DNA of 64,000 bases from Magicicada septendecula (taxonomy: Eukaryota > Arthropoda > Insecta > Hemiptera > Cicadidae): contig CM068371.1 in the NCBI GenBank assembly GCA_034769895.1, forward strand, positions 405,029,969 through 405,093,968. Reading direction: 5' to 3'. A program made the translations under genes and the position numbers. Positions within the stretch are counted from its first letter, which is position 1. Every line of letters starts with the position of its first letter. Positions 12,002 through 24,544 of the stretch are shown here, piece by piece. The notes beneath the pieces were generated by a model that saw nothing but the letters and a program-made list of their open reading frames with translations, did no database searches and was not told the DNA's origin.

Positions 12002-12034
<33 letters not shown>
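12002..12034. repeat. (CA)n microsatellite
   Basis: About 16 CA units. Confidence 0.95.
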
Positions 12035-12037
<3 letters not shown>

Positions 12038-12544
12038 AAAACAGCAAGCTTTCAAAAAGTAGTGTGACTACATATAAAACTATAAACCAACAATTTACCT
12101 AAACTAATTAATTAGTAATAAAAGAATTACTAACAATAGTTACGTCGTTTACAAAAGAATCGTTAAGACAAAACTTGCAAGTCCAAAATGGTACGTCTAC
12201 GTGATCCGAGTTAACCAGAACTTTTTTGGAGGAGAACAAGATCTTCCCAGAACTTACTCATTCAAGTTCCGTATTTGAACGTTTCACAATATTTGAAGGT
12301 TATTTTTTTAGATATGTGATATTCAGACATGCGCAAACACATCCGACTCGGATTAGGCGTCGAAACGTATACCTTCTTTCGATGGAAACCAGAACATATC
12401 TATTTTTCGGTAGGATACACACGTTTTGTAAGTAAGAAAAAGACACATGACAGGTCTCTAATTTGAAAAATAACCAACACAGATTTTGAGATACTCAGTT
12501 ACAAATATAAAAATTCAAAAGTTAATACATGCTATATCTTGCAA

Positions 12545-12665
12545 TGAAGTAAAAGTGAATCCAGGCAACTGTGATTTATACACAGCCATTAATATATCAC
12601 CTGGCTTGACGTGAGCAGTATCCGGAGAACGTTGCTGATAACGCCACATCACTGATATCGTTTTT
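12545..12665 (+). repeat. Dispersed repeat 2, copy A
   Basis: CTGTGATTTA, ACATTAAT-like and TATCACCTGGCTTGAC blocks match 40815-40915 in the same order and orientation, with substitutions. Nature unknown. Confidence 0.5.
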
Positions 12666-13016
12666 GTACTCTATAGTTTAACCTCTCTCTCTACACTTAC
12701 CTAGAAAATACATTAAACAATATTAGTTTTACAATAGCCCTTACAGTTTTATATTTTACATAGTTTTAACTTAACTATACTTATCTTATTTAAATTAGCA
12801 AATCTTTTACAGTAATTGAACAATATTATTTACACTACACAAGCAATGTCGCTCTTAACAGCATAATGTACCCGTCCTAGTCAAGCTATGAGTTATCGCA
12901 TTTTTGAAATAAAATGGTAAAAACTGAATATTGTGATCAAATGTTTCGATAAACAGTTTACTACAAAAAGTTCTAAGGCTATTGAAATAAATGACCTGGA
13001 AATATATTTTTTAAAG

Positions 13017-13584
13017 CAGTGACGGCTCGCGGTTCCAAATTTTGGTGGTTGCAGTAGTTGGATGAGTGCATGGGAGATTGGTTAAAAGACATTAAACTAC
13101 CACAATCACAGTTATACAAAATTATTAGCCTACTATCATTTTATAACCTCAAACAACGGATAACGTTTACCTTGAACCAACGTAAACACTAAACCTGACA
13201 TAACTCATATAAATCAAGAAGGCTGTGCTGATTTCATGACAGAAAGTTGGGCTACAGCGCTACTAGTGGAGCGTTGCAGAAACTTTACAACCGCCTAGCT
13301 AACAATGGGACCATAGGGCAGTTGTGAAGAGTAGCGCACGTCCTCCCATATGTTTGTGTAGCTCTGCCATATAGGCCTACTGTTGAAGTTGCAAACGGCC
13401 TACAACCACCAGCCTTCACGCCACATTTGAATTGTACGCGAACATATTGCTGCGTAGAATCTAATACGCTCTCCGTTGGAATTTATACTTTTAGTTGCTT
13501 AACGTTTTCATATATTATTTTTTAGTTTAGCTATTCTATATTGGGGATTGTGCAACGCTGCAACCATAACACCAGCCGCCACTG
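13017..13584. mobile_element. hAT-type MITE, 568 bp, with 8-bp target duplication
   Basis: Left end CAGTGACGGCTCGCGGTT; the right end read in reverse is CAGTGGCGGCTGGTGTTA. They match over the outer bases. The flanks are TTTTAAAG (13009-13016) and TGTTAAAG (13585-13592), an 8-bp duplication with one change, the length hAT transposases make. There is no transposase inside, so it is non-autonomous. A hAT transposase remnant at 36 kb could belong to a mobilising family. Confidence 0.8.
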
Positions 13585-13592
13585 TGTTAAAG

Positions 13593-15636
13593 ATGAAATT
13601 ATACATTAAGTCTTTCTAAGACTTATGTCTACATGTATAGTGCAAAATTAGATAAGTTACGATTCGTTGATTGCCTCTGCTGTGATTCACGTTCAAGTCG
13701 TTTTTACTGTCTTAACGCGTACCTACATACTGTATATGGTTCAACTATTTAACGTTAAAATTTGTTTTAACATAGCGATTTTAATGAAAAACAAACTGTA
13801 TAATACAAAATCTATCCGTATTCCGACGTTAACTGTGTACAATTTTTAAAATTGCACATGGACTAGTTACATGTTTAATTTAACGTCAAAGACGACGTGA
13901 AGTCATGTTTCAAATTCCGTGAAGCACAATGTAGGCCTATGTCTAATTTTTCCAACTCCCACCAGACACGCTGCTTTTACGTGTTCGTCCTATTCAAGGC
14001 GGTAACTCGTAGATCGCACCACTTGGGCAATCTCTCAATGTTTAGTCCGTGCGCTCTCGCGCGTGTGCCTGACTCATGCACGCAGATAATAATGCCCTAT
14101 GCGATATGGGTGGACAGACAGACTTTGACTGGATCTTATGACGTTCACAGTCGTTATGATTACGGGTACACAGTCGCCAACAATGGTGCCGGAGCCGGAG
14201 GCACCGTAGTAGCGCTGGTGATGGACGAGGTAATGTGGAAATAAGCTTCGGACGCATATTAGTTAATTACAATGTCGCTCTGCTGTCAATTTCAGTATTC
14301 GGTTTTGTACCACGGTGGGTTAAATGCGTTTCAATAAAATCATTTTAACAGTACATGCGCTTGACGTGATGCGTTTTGCAATTATACGTACTTCTAGTCT
14401 CAAAGGCTTTATGGCCCGCCTGTACTTCCGATCCATTTTGACTGAAGATATTTTGTAGCAATACCACAACAATTATTAACACTTTAGAGGTACATTACAT
14501 TGCGGTCTGATCTTTTGAAAAACCAGAACGGAATTTCACACACGCGCGCGCGCGCGCGCTCATAAAGATGCCCACACAAAGTCCTCTGGTAAAAGTAGGC
14601 CTAAGTAAAATTCAGTTCCGTTAAAGAAAACGGCAACTTACGTGAGCAAATAGGTATATTATTCAGTGGAACTTAAACGACGCCGACAACTGCACGATGC
14701 AATTAGTGATCTGACGGCTTTGCGCTTTATGGGTAACGAGGTCTAGAGTTTGCATCGTAGACTCGAATGTTAAAGTTGTCAAGTAAACGTAGGAAGAAGA
14801 TCCGTTATTAATGAAGGATCAGGTACTAAGTATGTACATAAGGTAACGGGTTTCCGTTAACACTGTTGCAGTATCAAACATTAAACTACTCCATCAGTGG
14901 GTGCCGTTAGCAGACAGCGAACGTTAGTTTAACTCCTAGCAACTGCTGACATGTTAAAAAACGCCATTTATGTTTTATTATTCATAAAAAGCCTAGAAAT
15001 ATAAAAAAGTCATATTTCATGAGACGTACTTAAGTGTGCTTTGAGTACGTAAACATACAAGCGATCTAAATAAATATTCCTGCGCCTGCGCTCAGGATAC
15101 AGACAACACGCGGGACTACGTGTCGCGTGTCGCTTTGCACGCGTTGTATGACTGGCAGAATTACGTAGTGCCTCGACCTCTCCGCACACGCGTTCCGGCA
15201 TCCAGGTCAATCTTGTCACGTATTACACCACACGGGCGAAGCATGTTTCCGAAGCAGCCAGTCAGTTTTCGATTTGCGATTTAGTGTGCGATGTCGGTCA
15301 TTGTTATTGTGATATCTGGTAAAGTAAAGCCAATTATTGTGATTATAGTGAATTATTATTTGTACACTTCTGTAATCAGTGAAGTGTATTATTTATTCTG
15401 ACAGTATTAATTAGGTGATATTTACTTTGTGTTTTACGTTAGTGTGCGTTTGACAATCATAAGCTTGGAGATATGTTGGCATACGAGCGTTTATTGTTGT
15501 TTTCTTTGTTGCACTGTCATTACAGTTTTATATAGAGATTTCTGGGTTTTTTTTTAATTCCACTGTTTTAATAGGACAATCCGTGCAACTGTCGTAAACC
15601 ACATGAAATGGAGAAGCCTACCTACTGGCACTCAAA
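13593..15636. other. No proven gene; GC/CpG-richer patches
   Basis: A weak coding-like block at about 14091-14229 ends at a GAG/GTAATG donor-like site, with a Gly-rich reading YGYTVANNGAGAGG; I do not call it a gene. A (CG)n run lies at about 14543-14560. The CpG-richer stretch 15060-15300 could be a promoter region, but I see no TATA box, and neither a transcript nor a recognisable first exon supports that. Confidence 0.35.
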
Positions 15637-15803
15637 GGCCTCTATTACACTACGCAACTGATTGCATGCAACTACGTGAAAGCAGTTGCACGGTATTAAA
15701 AACAGACTGCAACTGCTCTGCACTCAGTTGCAGAGTAAGTACGTCGTCCAGACTACACACGTAAAAACGTTTGTTAGTTTAGTTGCGTAGTGTAATAGAG
15801 GCC
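15637..15803. mobile_element. Short MITE with perfect 24-bp inverted ends
   Basis: The ends AGGCCTCTATTACACTACGC... (15636-15659) and its exact reverse complement (15781-15804) enclose 121 bp. The internal sequence is rich in GTTGCA/TGCAAC motifs. Similar ends of GGCC...ATTACAC type occur in Harbinger-like families, but the target duplication is not clear, so the superfamily is unassigned. A lone related end (GTTGCATAGTGTAATAG) lies at about 16257-16273. Confidence 0.75.
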
Positions 15804-15804
15804 T

Positions 15805-16414
15805 AGTTGCCAATAAATTAGTTTAGTTCCCAGACTAATCTCAGAAGCTACTGATCAGGTAAACAAATTCTAATCACCACCGTTCACCGTTCACCACCGT
15901 GTTCCTTTTGTTCCTTAAAGTATGAGGATCGATTTAGACGTAAACTTGAATCGATCACTTTAATAATTTTCAAGAACGGGACCTTAAAGCAGTCCCATGT
16001 CATGAAATTTCTTTGTTAATTTGGGTGTAATGAAAACTTTTGTTCTATACGAGATAGCTGCTATATGGTGTCGGTTAGAGAAATTTAGACAAAACTGCAA
16101 ATTTTATTTTGGTAATAAAAACCCTCCTTTTCGTTTTCGAGATTTCGACATATTGGCGGTTTTGTTAAAAACTCTATAGGCCTATGCTGTTTTGGCCCCA
16201 TGTCATGAAATTTCTTCGTTGCCCGTAGAATGCGCGCAGGAAAGTTGCATGCAATCGGTTGCATAGTGTAATAGGTAAACCAAACCAAATTATGATTTGG
16301 TTTGAGCTTCAAATAGAAAAAACAAGTGTCGAAGTAGGTATAGCACTAGTTGTTGCGCGGGAACAAATACTAATCTCACTAAGTCAGCAACCAGCATCCA
16401 TTGCTGTTCGTTTT
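15805..16414. other. No gene; short duplicated block
   Basis: CCCATGTCATGAAATTTCTT occurs at about 15990 and again at about 16197. This may be a damaged MITE relative of the 15.6 kb element. Nothing else is supportable. Confidence 0.4.
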
Positions 16415-17430
16415 GCAAGTATGAATGTAGTAGACGTGCATTCAAGTGTGGAATAACACATTATTATTAAATTTCTTAAGAAACCATTAGAAATTTGTGA
16501 AAAACTTAAAAGACATTTTGGTGAAGAAAACGTTGTCAGATATAAATGGAGTAAAGTTTTAAAAATGGCCAAGAATGTGTCGATAATGAATCTCACCTAC
16601 GTCGCCCAAAAACATCGACAACAGTAGAGACTGGCTAGCAGGATCTCACACTTGTTCAAAACGATCGTCCAATCACGGTGCGGAATATTTCTTCTACATT
16701 GAATCATAAATTGACTTCATTATCAAGAACTGGATTCGCTAATGCTGACGGACGAACACAAGCAACATGCGTGCAGGTGGCTCATTCGCTATTGCACAAT
16801 ATGAAGAAAAGGGGGGTTTACAGTCTGTAGTAGGCATGTAACCTAACCTAACCTACCCTTCAACACAGAAACCAAAAGAGCATCGATACAGCGGGGGCAT
16901 TCTTCAAAAAAAAAAAAAAAAAAAAAAAAAAATGATGGTTTTATTCTTTTGGGGTACGAAAGGCATCGCAAACATCGACTCCTAACAGAGCAGCGGAGTA
17001 TTCCTCAAACCAGCCATCCAAAATAGGCGTAAAAACGCAAGAATTCTATCTGTTTCTTACAGAACAATGCGTGTTCTCATGTCGCCCCTCATACGATGAA
17101 TACAATGCAGACAATGAAGTCGGCCGGTCTCCCCATCCGCCATTTAGTCCGGACCTCGTCCCCTCTGACTTCCATTTTTTGGACCCTTAAGAGAGTTCTA
17201 AGAGTGAAAAAGTCCCCTTCCAACGAAGAAACCATCGAAGCTGTTTGAGAGCGGATGTGTCCTTTGTTAGAAGAATTTTTTCTCATGGAATACGTAAGCT
17301 ACCAGAAAGATGGCGTCAGAGCTTTGGAAAGGAGGGAGACTGAATTGAAAAATGACTATATTTAAATTACTACACTTATCTTACATTTTGAATAAATAGT
17401 AAATTTTATTACATTTGAACGGTCCTCGTA
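16415..17430 (+). pseudogene. Mariner transposase remnant with 3' inverted repeat
   Basis: The N-terminal helix-turn-helix region is recognisable (HSSVE...IIIKFLKKPLEICEKLK, then KRHFGEENVVRYKWSKV). After several frameshifts come TETKRASIQRGHSS and HPPFSPDLVPSDFHFLDP, the mariner block with the last catalytic Asp. The tail runs through KSPSNEETIEAV to ELKNDYI and a stop. The first catalytic block (normally GDE) has decayed to GM-stop. A run of 27 A residues sits where a Lys-rich turn is normally coded. The 3' end ...CGGTCCTCG plus TA (17429-17430) matches the TIR type at 52.3 kb. Confidence 0.85.
16904..16931 (+). repeat. Poly(A) run inside the mariner remnant
   Basis: About 27 A residues following SSK codons of the transposase. 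It looks like expansion of a natural AAA-rich coding stretch rather than a retroposon tail, because the mariner reading continues after it. Confidence 0.8.
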
Positions 17431-18240
17431 ACACAGAAGATTGGTAATGAAATACGCCTACTGCTTAACTAGGGTTCTTTTTAACTGAATGTGAATTCAT
17501 GTTTGAAATATTACTACACCACGGTAACACTGAAGAAAAAATACCGTAATAATACTTTTAAGTAAATTACAATCGCGTGAAGAACGGTGTAATTACACGG
17601 TTAGTTTTAATTACACCCATATTCAGCGTCCTTCTAGAGTACTTTTGTGCACTACAGACATGCGCCAACATAGGTTAGAGGGGAGGGCATACGTGGTACA
17701 CTACTGATCATTGTCTGCAAGGTCATTAATTTAAATTAAATGTCAAGTACTATCAGCCCTCATCCCAAAAGTAGTGTCTTGTTACTCTGCATACAAAGAG
17801 CCACCGTTACCACAGACAGCAACCCACATAGCCTAATACATCGTCAGAACTACCAACAAAATTTTCATGTTACATGCAACTTCTGCAAAAAGGTTAATTT
17901 AGCTGCAGTTCGAGATAGGTTGCGTGATAATAACTCATTAATTATAAAACACAGAGACAATACTGTCAGTGATCACTTGATTAGAAAGTAATATTATTCA
18001 TTATCTTTGATTACGCAAATCACTAATTTTTTTATTATTTTACTATCAGCATTATTGTTCCTTTGTGTAACAAATAACACTACCGTTTAAGTAGACTCCA
18101 ATGTTCTTTTAATGTTCTAATATTTATTAAATAAATTAAATTAATTAAATAAATAGATTTATTTCTAATACATTTCCCATTTCGTTTATATTCTATGTAA
18201 CCACTTTGAACAAAACCCCATTTTAAGTACTACGTACTAC
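17431..18240. other. No gene recognised
   Basis: Low-complexity AT sequence and one 83-codon ORF (17740-17991) with no recognisable motif. Confidence 0.4.
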
Positions 18241-19005
18241 ATATACTGTCACCATCATGATCATCATCATCACCACTCCAAGGATTAGGCCTTAGACCTG
18301 TTCCGGAACCCATCTCCTCCTCGGTCTACCGACATCTCTCTTCCCAGTAGGGTGGTAACCCAATATATCCACAGGTAGACGGATATCAGGCATGCGATTC
18401 AAGTGTTCACACCATCTCTTTGCGTGGTCTTCAACCTTCTTGTGCAATGATACAATGTTTAAATCGCGTCTAATATCCTCGTTCCTTCTCCGATCCACGA
18501 AAGAACAACCTTGCGCCCCTCTTAGAAATTTCATTTCGGCTACCTGAATCCTCTGCACGCCCCTTTTACCAAGAGTCCGTGTCTCACTAGCATACAGGAA
18601 TATGGGGACAGCCACAGTTTTATAAAATTTCATTCGGGTATCCTCCGTGTTTTATTTTTCAGGTACCTATGAATCGTTCCACAGATGCGTCTAAATTTTG
18701 TTAGCTTACTATCCCAATCAATGTCAGTTCCATATGAGGTATTACAACCCAGGTAATTAAAATGACTAACCTGATCCAAAATCTGATTATTCACGACTAT
18801 CTTAGTTCTTATAGGATACCTGCCCTGAAATGCCATCGTTTTAGATTTTGTAGCAGAGCTCTGTGTCATGTATGATGCTATTGAATATAAATATCACCCG
18901 CTGTAACAGTTCTTCTATTTTCTGTATCATTACCTTGTCATCTGGGTAAAGCAATGATTTCACATGAATATTTCGCTGAAGTGATATTCCCGAGTCAACT
19001 TTAGC
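18241..19005 (-). pseudogene. LINE family A, 3' fragment
   Basis: From the right: SGISLQRNIHVKSLLYPDD (RT catalytic box degraded to YPDD), then KSKTMAFQGRYPIRTKIV and VSHFNYLGC, FYKTVAVPIFLYASETR, AEMKFLRGAQGCS and GKRDVGRPRRRW. One frameshift lies near 18630. The 3' block CCGGAACAGGTCTAAGGCC matches the 4 kb copy, and the tail is an ATG/ATC-type repeat (18254-18272) instead of GAA. Confidence 0.85.
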
Positions 19006-21129
19006 TGTCCATCGCCGAAATATACATATAGCCTACTATCGATCAGAAATTCTCCTTCTGTCTATCCTTACAAGTACAGAGATTCTCCGGTGAGCAAATA
19101 CCATGGGTCATCCATCCACTTTCTGTATTTACAGCCTGACGTTAAAAGTGAAGCTGGGATATATTAACCACACGACCAAACCGCCATGTATTGCTAGCTC
19201 GCCCACAACGATAACATAGGCAAGCTTTTATGTAGTAATGCGCGGCACTTCCGACACTGTATCTACGGTGCACCGATCAGATTGCACCTTTAAATATGAA
19301 GAGATTACTGTTGGTACGTCCACGTTGCCACAAATAGCACACATCAACCGCAGCTTATCTCCTTCAGTGTAACCGACCCATTTTTGTGTGCACAAACATG
19401 TCAACAACGTAACTACACTGACGCGATACAAAAATTAATTACCACTGATAACAGTTGCTTTCACGCCGACTGTCATCATTCTGAGACAGGAAGCTACAAG
19501 TTACATAGTAAATATTATTATTTGTTATTATTAAATTAGACCTATTAATATTTATTACAAGTAGCCCAGCATCCCAAACCAATTCAGCTTGGCGCGAGTA
19601 TATAAAAGATAAAGAACTGAAATAAATCTATAAATTGTAACAGGTTACATTATTTATTATAATGTTATTATTATCACTACTGCTCCAAACATTAGCTGCT
19701 GTAGGCAGGGGCTGTATCCAAATCCATTTTCCGTCAAACGACAAGAGATTCTTCAGATCGTTAAACCACTACGGTCGTTGTTAATATAACAGTAATTGTG
19801 CGCAACCTCGGGGAGAAATTTGTTTAAAGTTTCATTAGCAGCAACCTTCTTTGTCATAAAATTCCTTAAAAGAACTCTCCACTGTTGTTAAATAATAACT
19901 ATTGTTAACAATAAAGAACTCCACTTATTCTTAAAAACAAATGTCTTTTCTTTGACGTGACATAAAAGTTACGTAATGACAAACTTCGAACCAGCATTCA
20001 GCAAATACTCTGTCGTAAACTAAGGTATGTACAGTACATAATACACGCCAAGCAGCAAGTGCATCATAGGTACGCTTCTAGTAACGTTACAGAACACATG
20101 AGGCAAATATTTGGATTTCGTCAACATAGTAGATGGCATTGACATCAAATGAAGCTACAACGCGTACTTACCAAAAACACTTTTCTATTCATTCATGGAA
20201 CGATATCATATTATCATCAGCAGCAGCAGCAACAGTAGCAACGTCGCTGCATTATACGTTATGCTAACGGCTTGTTACGACTACCAGTGATGCAACCGTG
20301 ATAATACTGACAGTGTAGAATTAAGCAGTGTAACAAACTGAGTTTTGAGATCGGGTCACGTACAAGTCGTTTCCTGTGATTTGGGTGAACAGACGAACTA
20401 CGGAATAAGGATAGAGAACTGGTTGGAGGAGAAAGTATACTACATTGTACTGCATGGAGGATTTTTATGTGCAGAAGTACTGAAGACAAAGACACGAAGA
20501 AAAATATTAAAATAATAGCCAACGCGTACAGGAAGACAACGACAAAAGCGCTACAAGTTAATATCGAATAATAGCAGAGAGAACAGAGGAAATACTAAAA
20601 AGGCAAAAAGAAAGTGGTTGGAAAAGTGTACGAAACAAGAATGAAGCGAGATAAGGCAGCAGCTAACTCTAAATGGACAGCGTAAAAATCTCACAAAAAT
20701 CTTTATTACTATATGACACGGACTGCATTACTACCCCGGCACAGATAATTTACGGACTGTACGAGATGGAGATGCATCGGAAAATAGGTAATGATATTCC
20801 TTTGTAGGCCTACTGTGGATGAACTCAGAAGATGCACGGAAGGCAGCCTAGGGATCGAAAGCAAATAGAACAATGATGGAACTACAAAAATGATGGGAGT
20901 GAACACAAAAATGTAGTACTGAGAACAACTCAACGGACTGATATATAACGGACAACCCAAGATATCTTTACAAAGGTGGATGCGAGATGTAGAAGAAAGT
21001 AGAGATTTTAAAAGGTCGAATCCAGCACTACTAATCACAATAGCGACTAGCGAACGGAGAGTGCTCATAACGAAGTTTCATCTTGAAAAATACGACAAAA
21101 AATAAATAAAGGGAAAATCAAAACGCCCT
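19006..21129. other. No gene recognised
   Basis: A 67-codon minus ORF (19228-19431) and an 87-codon minus ORF (20259-20522) show no family I know. 20940-21060 (+) has RWMRDVEES, which may be a decayed LINE tail, but too little remains. Confidence 0.4.
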
Positions 21130-21740
21130 AGACAAAGAATCCTTTAAGATAAGGAAACTCAAATTAGCAAAGGCCTTTACTCTAATCCGGAACTGTACGG
21201 AAAGAAAAACCTTTCCAGAAGTGCGAAAGTCCGCCATTATAGCACTGTGATCAGGCCGTGGTCATGTATGAAGTGGAAACAATGTGCTTTCAAATTTTGG
21301 AACCTCTTCTTAAAAATGAACGAAGAATTCTTTGGAAAAATTATGGTCCCAAGCAAACCGAAGATGGGTACAGGCGTAGACTCAAAGTAGAGCTGTACAG
21401 GAATCTGGAAACGGCTTTCCGAAGGAAAATACTGAGATTCCTTGGACATATGGTTCGGATTGATCGGTCTAGATTAAATAAACAAATTTTTAGCTATATC
21501 TGGCAATTTCCAATCTGAACGGATACACCAAACAACTCAAGGAGGAAATGATGAAACTCGGTTTGCTTTGAACAACTGTGTGATAGAAATATATACAGAA
21601 ACAAAATTCAAAATCTTGAGATTCTCTACGGTGAGAAGAAGACGAAAAAGGGGGGTACAGTGGAAAGGAAGGTGGTGCATAGTGTGCGAATGAGGGCCTT
21701 CTGGCAGGAGAAGAAAAGGAAATATATTCGCGTGGTCCAC
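21130..21740 (+). pseudogene. LINE C-terminal fragment (family B)
   Basis: STVIRPVVMYEVET corresponds to the usual post-RT block (RPVVLYGSET type). It is followed by LLKNERRILWKNYGP, TEDGYRRRLKVELYRN, KILRFLGHMVRIDRSRL and, after frameshifts, SVRMRAFWQEKKRK, a typical end of this LINE group. RT and endonuclease are missing. Confidence 0.75.
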
Positions 21741-22575
21741 GGCTGGCCTGTTCGTGTAAAAATAGGGACATTATAGAAACTGCCTTGAAATTTTCACCTA
21801 ATTTCACTGTCGCTGTCAAAGATGAACAGTTCCTTGTTGGCCATCAATAATGAAAATTTTATTGGACTAGTGTAAATGTAAGATAATTTTATAGTAATGT
21901 AAACATTTTTAAAATCTTTAGTGAATCGTGTAGGCCTACTGGGCAGTAGACTCGGGATTAACTGTGGAAACAGGAAAAGTGAGATCTCAAATCATGAACA
22001 TGAGCCTCTCCATTTCTCGCTATCACTACGAACGGGGCTGGATGACCTCTACAAGATTACATAAATTATAACAGCCCGCGATTCTCTTTGAATCTCGATT
22101 ATTTCAATTTTTACTAACCGAATTTTTAAACGCGAATTTTTACTAGAAATATTTGTAAATATAAATTTATTAGCACAGTAGAAAGCTTTTTTAAGTTAAG
22201 TTATTAACTGGACGAGCACGAGCGATGTTTTCAATGAAGGCAATAAATTGGTATTAACTGTTGCGGTGCGCATGCTTACATCAAGCCTACTTTACCTACA
22301 TACCTGTGTGTAACCCTCTAAGTGAACACGTTACGAGCCACAAAGTACGTTGAAATTGCCTTTAACAGCACTCGCTGAAAGAAAATTAAAATTTTCTGTA
22401 ATTTTTCAGAAGGTAAATACCGGGCAAACGAATAATGTCTGCAACTGGAAAACAAAAAATACCAACCGATAATAACAACGTTGGTCGGTAAGTACGTAGA
22501 GTAAGTGGAGCGTAGGTCGCGTTTCCGCCCAAGTCGCGTAGCAAAAAAACTGTTGCTTGTTTTGTGTTATTACAG
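21741..22575. other. No gene recognised upstream of the exon
   Basis: No further in-phase coding block that I can support before the acceptor at 22575. Confidence 0.4.
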
Positions 22576-22646
22576 AGTTATTGCAACTACTGGTTCTGTA
22601 CAAATCAGAGAACCGAACTTTGACAAGAAGGCAAAAACTTATCAAG
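22576..22646 (+). CDS. Internal exon of an unidentified host gene
   Basis: A 71-bp exon with a pyrimidine-rich acceptor (TTGTTTTGTGTTATTACAG) and a donor CAAG/GTATTA. Read with one leading base it gives 23 open codons: VIATTGSVQIREPNFD then KKAKTYQ, and one trailing base. The trailing G joins AG of the exon at 24545 to make a Glu codon, so phase is kept across a 1.9-kb intron. The upstream exons were not found in the window. I do not recognise the protein; alternatives are a processed repeat or chance, but two matched splice sites plus phase argue against that. Confidence 0.55.
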
Positions 22647-24544
22647 GTATTATACATTTTTACTTTTCGCTGAGTGTATGTGTATGTAATACACTACACT
22701 TAATAGTCCGACTTTTACGTGCGTTACTCCATCATCATATAATTTCATGGAAGCGGTTCAGTTAAAAATTGTATACTGCAACAGTACAACCATTAACGGT
22801 ACTGTGCATTGCCAAAATAAATGAAATAAATAATAAAAATAAATATGAATTAATAAACATGATTCAGATTGCATAAGCTGTATCGTAGGTAAAAATAGGG
22901 AGCGCAGAATTCATGCATGGACATGCATTTTCGACACACCTGTCGCTAGCGTTGTATACACGCGTATTTTGTTTGTGTGTGTGTGAAGCCTGTCCGTTCC
23001 TGAAATGTAACCAACCCTTTCAAGTAGAATAGTTGCATGTTTTATTTTAATTATAAGAAAACTATGTATGATAGGGTAAAACAAAAGACACCAAAGTGTA
23101 TATAAATTAAAGGTGAATAAGTGTTAAAAGACCGTACTGATGTGACGAAAGGTGCAATTACTATACGTAAAAAATGAATAGCTCTTTTTGTGATTAACAT
23201 AAAGAAGTGTAATTTACGTATAGTAAACATATAAAAATTAGTGATCGATTGAGCATCGAGTGATGTGAAACAAACTTCGTAATTCGCGAAGATAGGCGAA
23301 AATTGTGAACTGAACCAGAGTGGGAGAAGTGACGCTTCGACAGAATCTGACAGGTTAAATATTGTTCAGACAAGAGTTTTTGCACGACCTGACTATAAAT
23401 ACCAGGTTGCGCTAATAAAGTTTCTTTTTCTCGATTCAACCGTTGCTACAAGAGGCTATGTCAGTCGACGACGCTAATTCACATCTATAGTAAGAGTTAC
23501 AGGACAAACTAGATGTCCAACCAGAGCAGCAGAGTACATACGATGAGGTCTATGGACACACCGGCAGCATATGATGTGAGGTGAGACGACTATTAAACAA
23601 TACATGCAGTGGAACCCGACCAGAGGACCAGAAGGACACGGAGGACACGACCAGATGACCAGAAGGACAAGGATAATCCGACCGAGGACCAAAGGAGGAC
23701 GTACAATGATTAACCACGTCAAACGAGGTGATAAAAAACCATTGTAATTATAGACATTTGAAAGACACTAATTAAAGTTGGAATGAAAGACATTCAACCA
23801 GTAGTAAAATAAATAAATTGTACATAAATGTAAAAGCAGAATAAAAGTTAGAATAATATTTCTTGTATTAAAGTTAGTAATTGAGAGTAACGTAAATGAT
23901 AAGAGAAATATTTAATTTTTGAATTAACGTAATTAGTAAAGTCTTGTTGATAAAGGAGAATGCATATGCAGTAGAAAGTTAAAACAAATTAATATAAAAG
24001 AAATTTGAATACAAGTAAACTCATTATTGAAGCAAATTAATCAGCAATTAAAAAAATGAACACACAATGAGTAAGCCGAGAGCAAAATAAATATTTAATT
24101 AATTAAAATTAGTTAATAAGATTTATGTATAACTTGTGTATGTAATTTGTTAGCAATAAGTTGTGTACGAGTTCGCACAAACGATATAATAATGAGTCAA
24201 TATTTAATATGCGAAATGAAAGATTTTGTTTAATAAATAAATAATGGAACAATTTTAAACTTAAATAACGTATCATCTTCTTATTACGATTAGACCCATG
24301 AATTCAATACATTATATAAATGCAAATTGTGTTGTTATATAATTTTGTCTCCCATAAGCGTGGGGCTACACAATTTAAATTACATTTAAATTGGTAAATT
24401 GTTATTGTTACAATACATTGTAACACTTGTTCCCAATGCATATTAACATTTTTGTTAACATGAACTATATTTAATGAATTCTAAAAAAAAATTGTCAGTA
24501 TTTTAACAATTCCAATTTTATCAACGTTTTTATCCATATTTCAG
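22647..24544. other. Probable intron, AT-rich
   Basis: Begins GTATTA and ends TTTATCCATATTTCAG. It contains a purine-rich low-complexity patch at 23610-23700 (repeated GGACCAGA/AGGACA motifs) and no ORF of note. Confidence 0.5.

Noticed and set aside
14091..14229. Gly-rich coding-like block ending at a donor-like GTAATG
   Set aside because: No acceptor or partner exon in matching phase; its phase does not fit the exon at 22576.
16836..16858. CCTAA repeats like the insect telomere sequence (TTAGG)n
   Set aside because: Only about three units, lying where the decayed mariner transposase reads through in roughly the expected length; too short to call an interstitial telomere.
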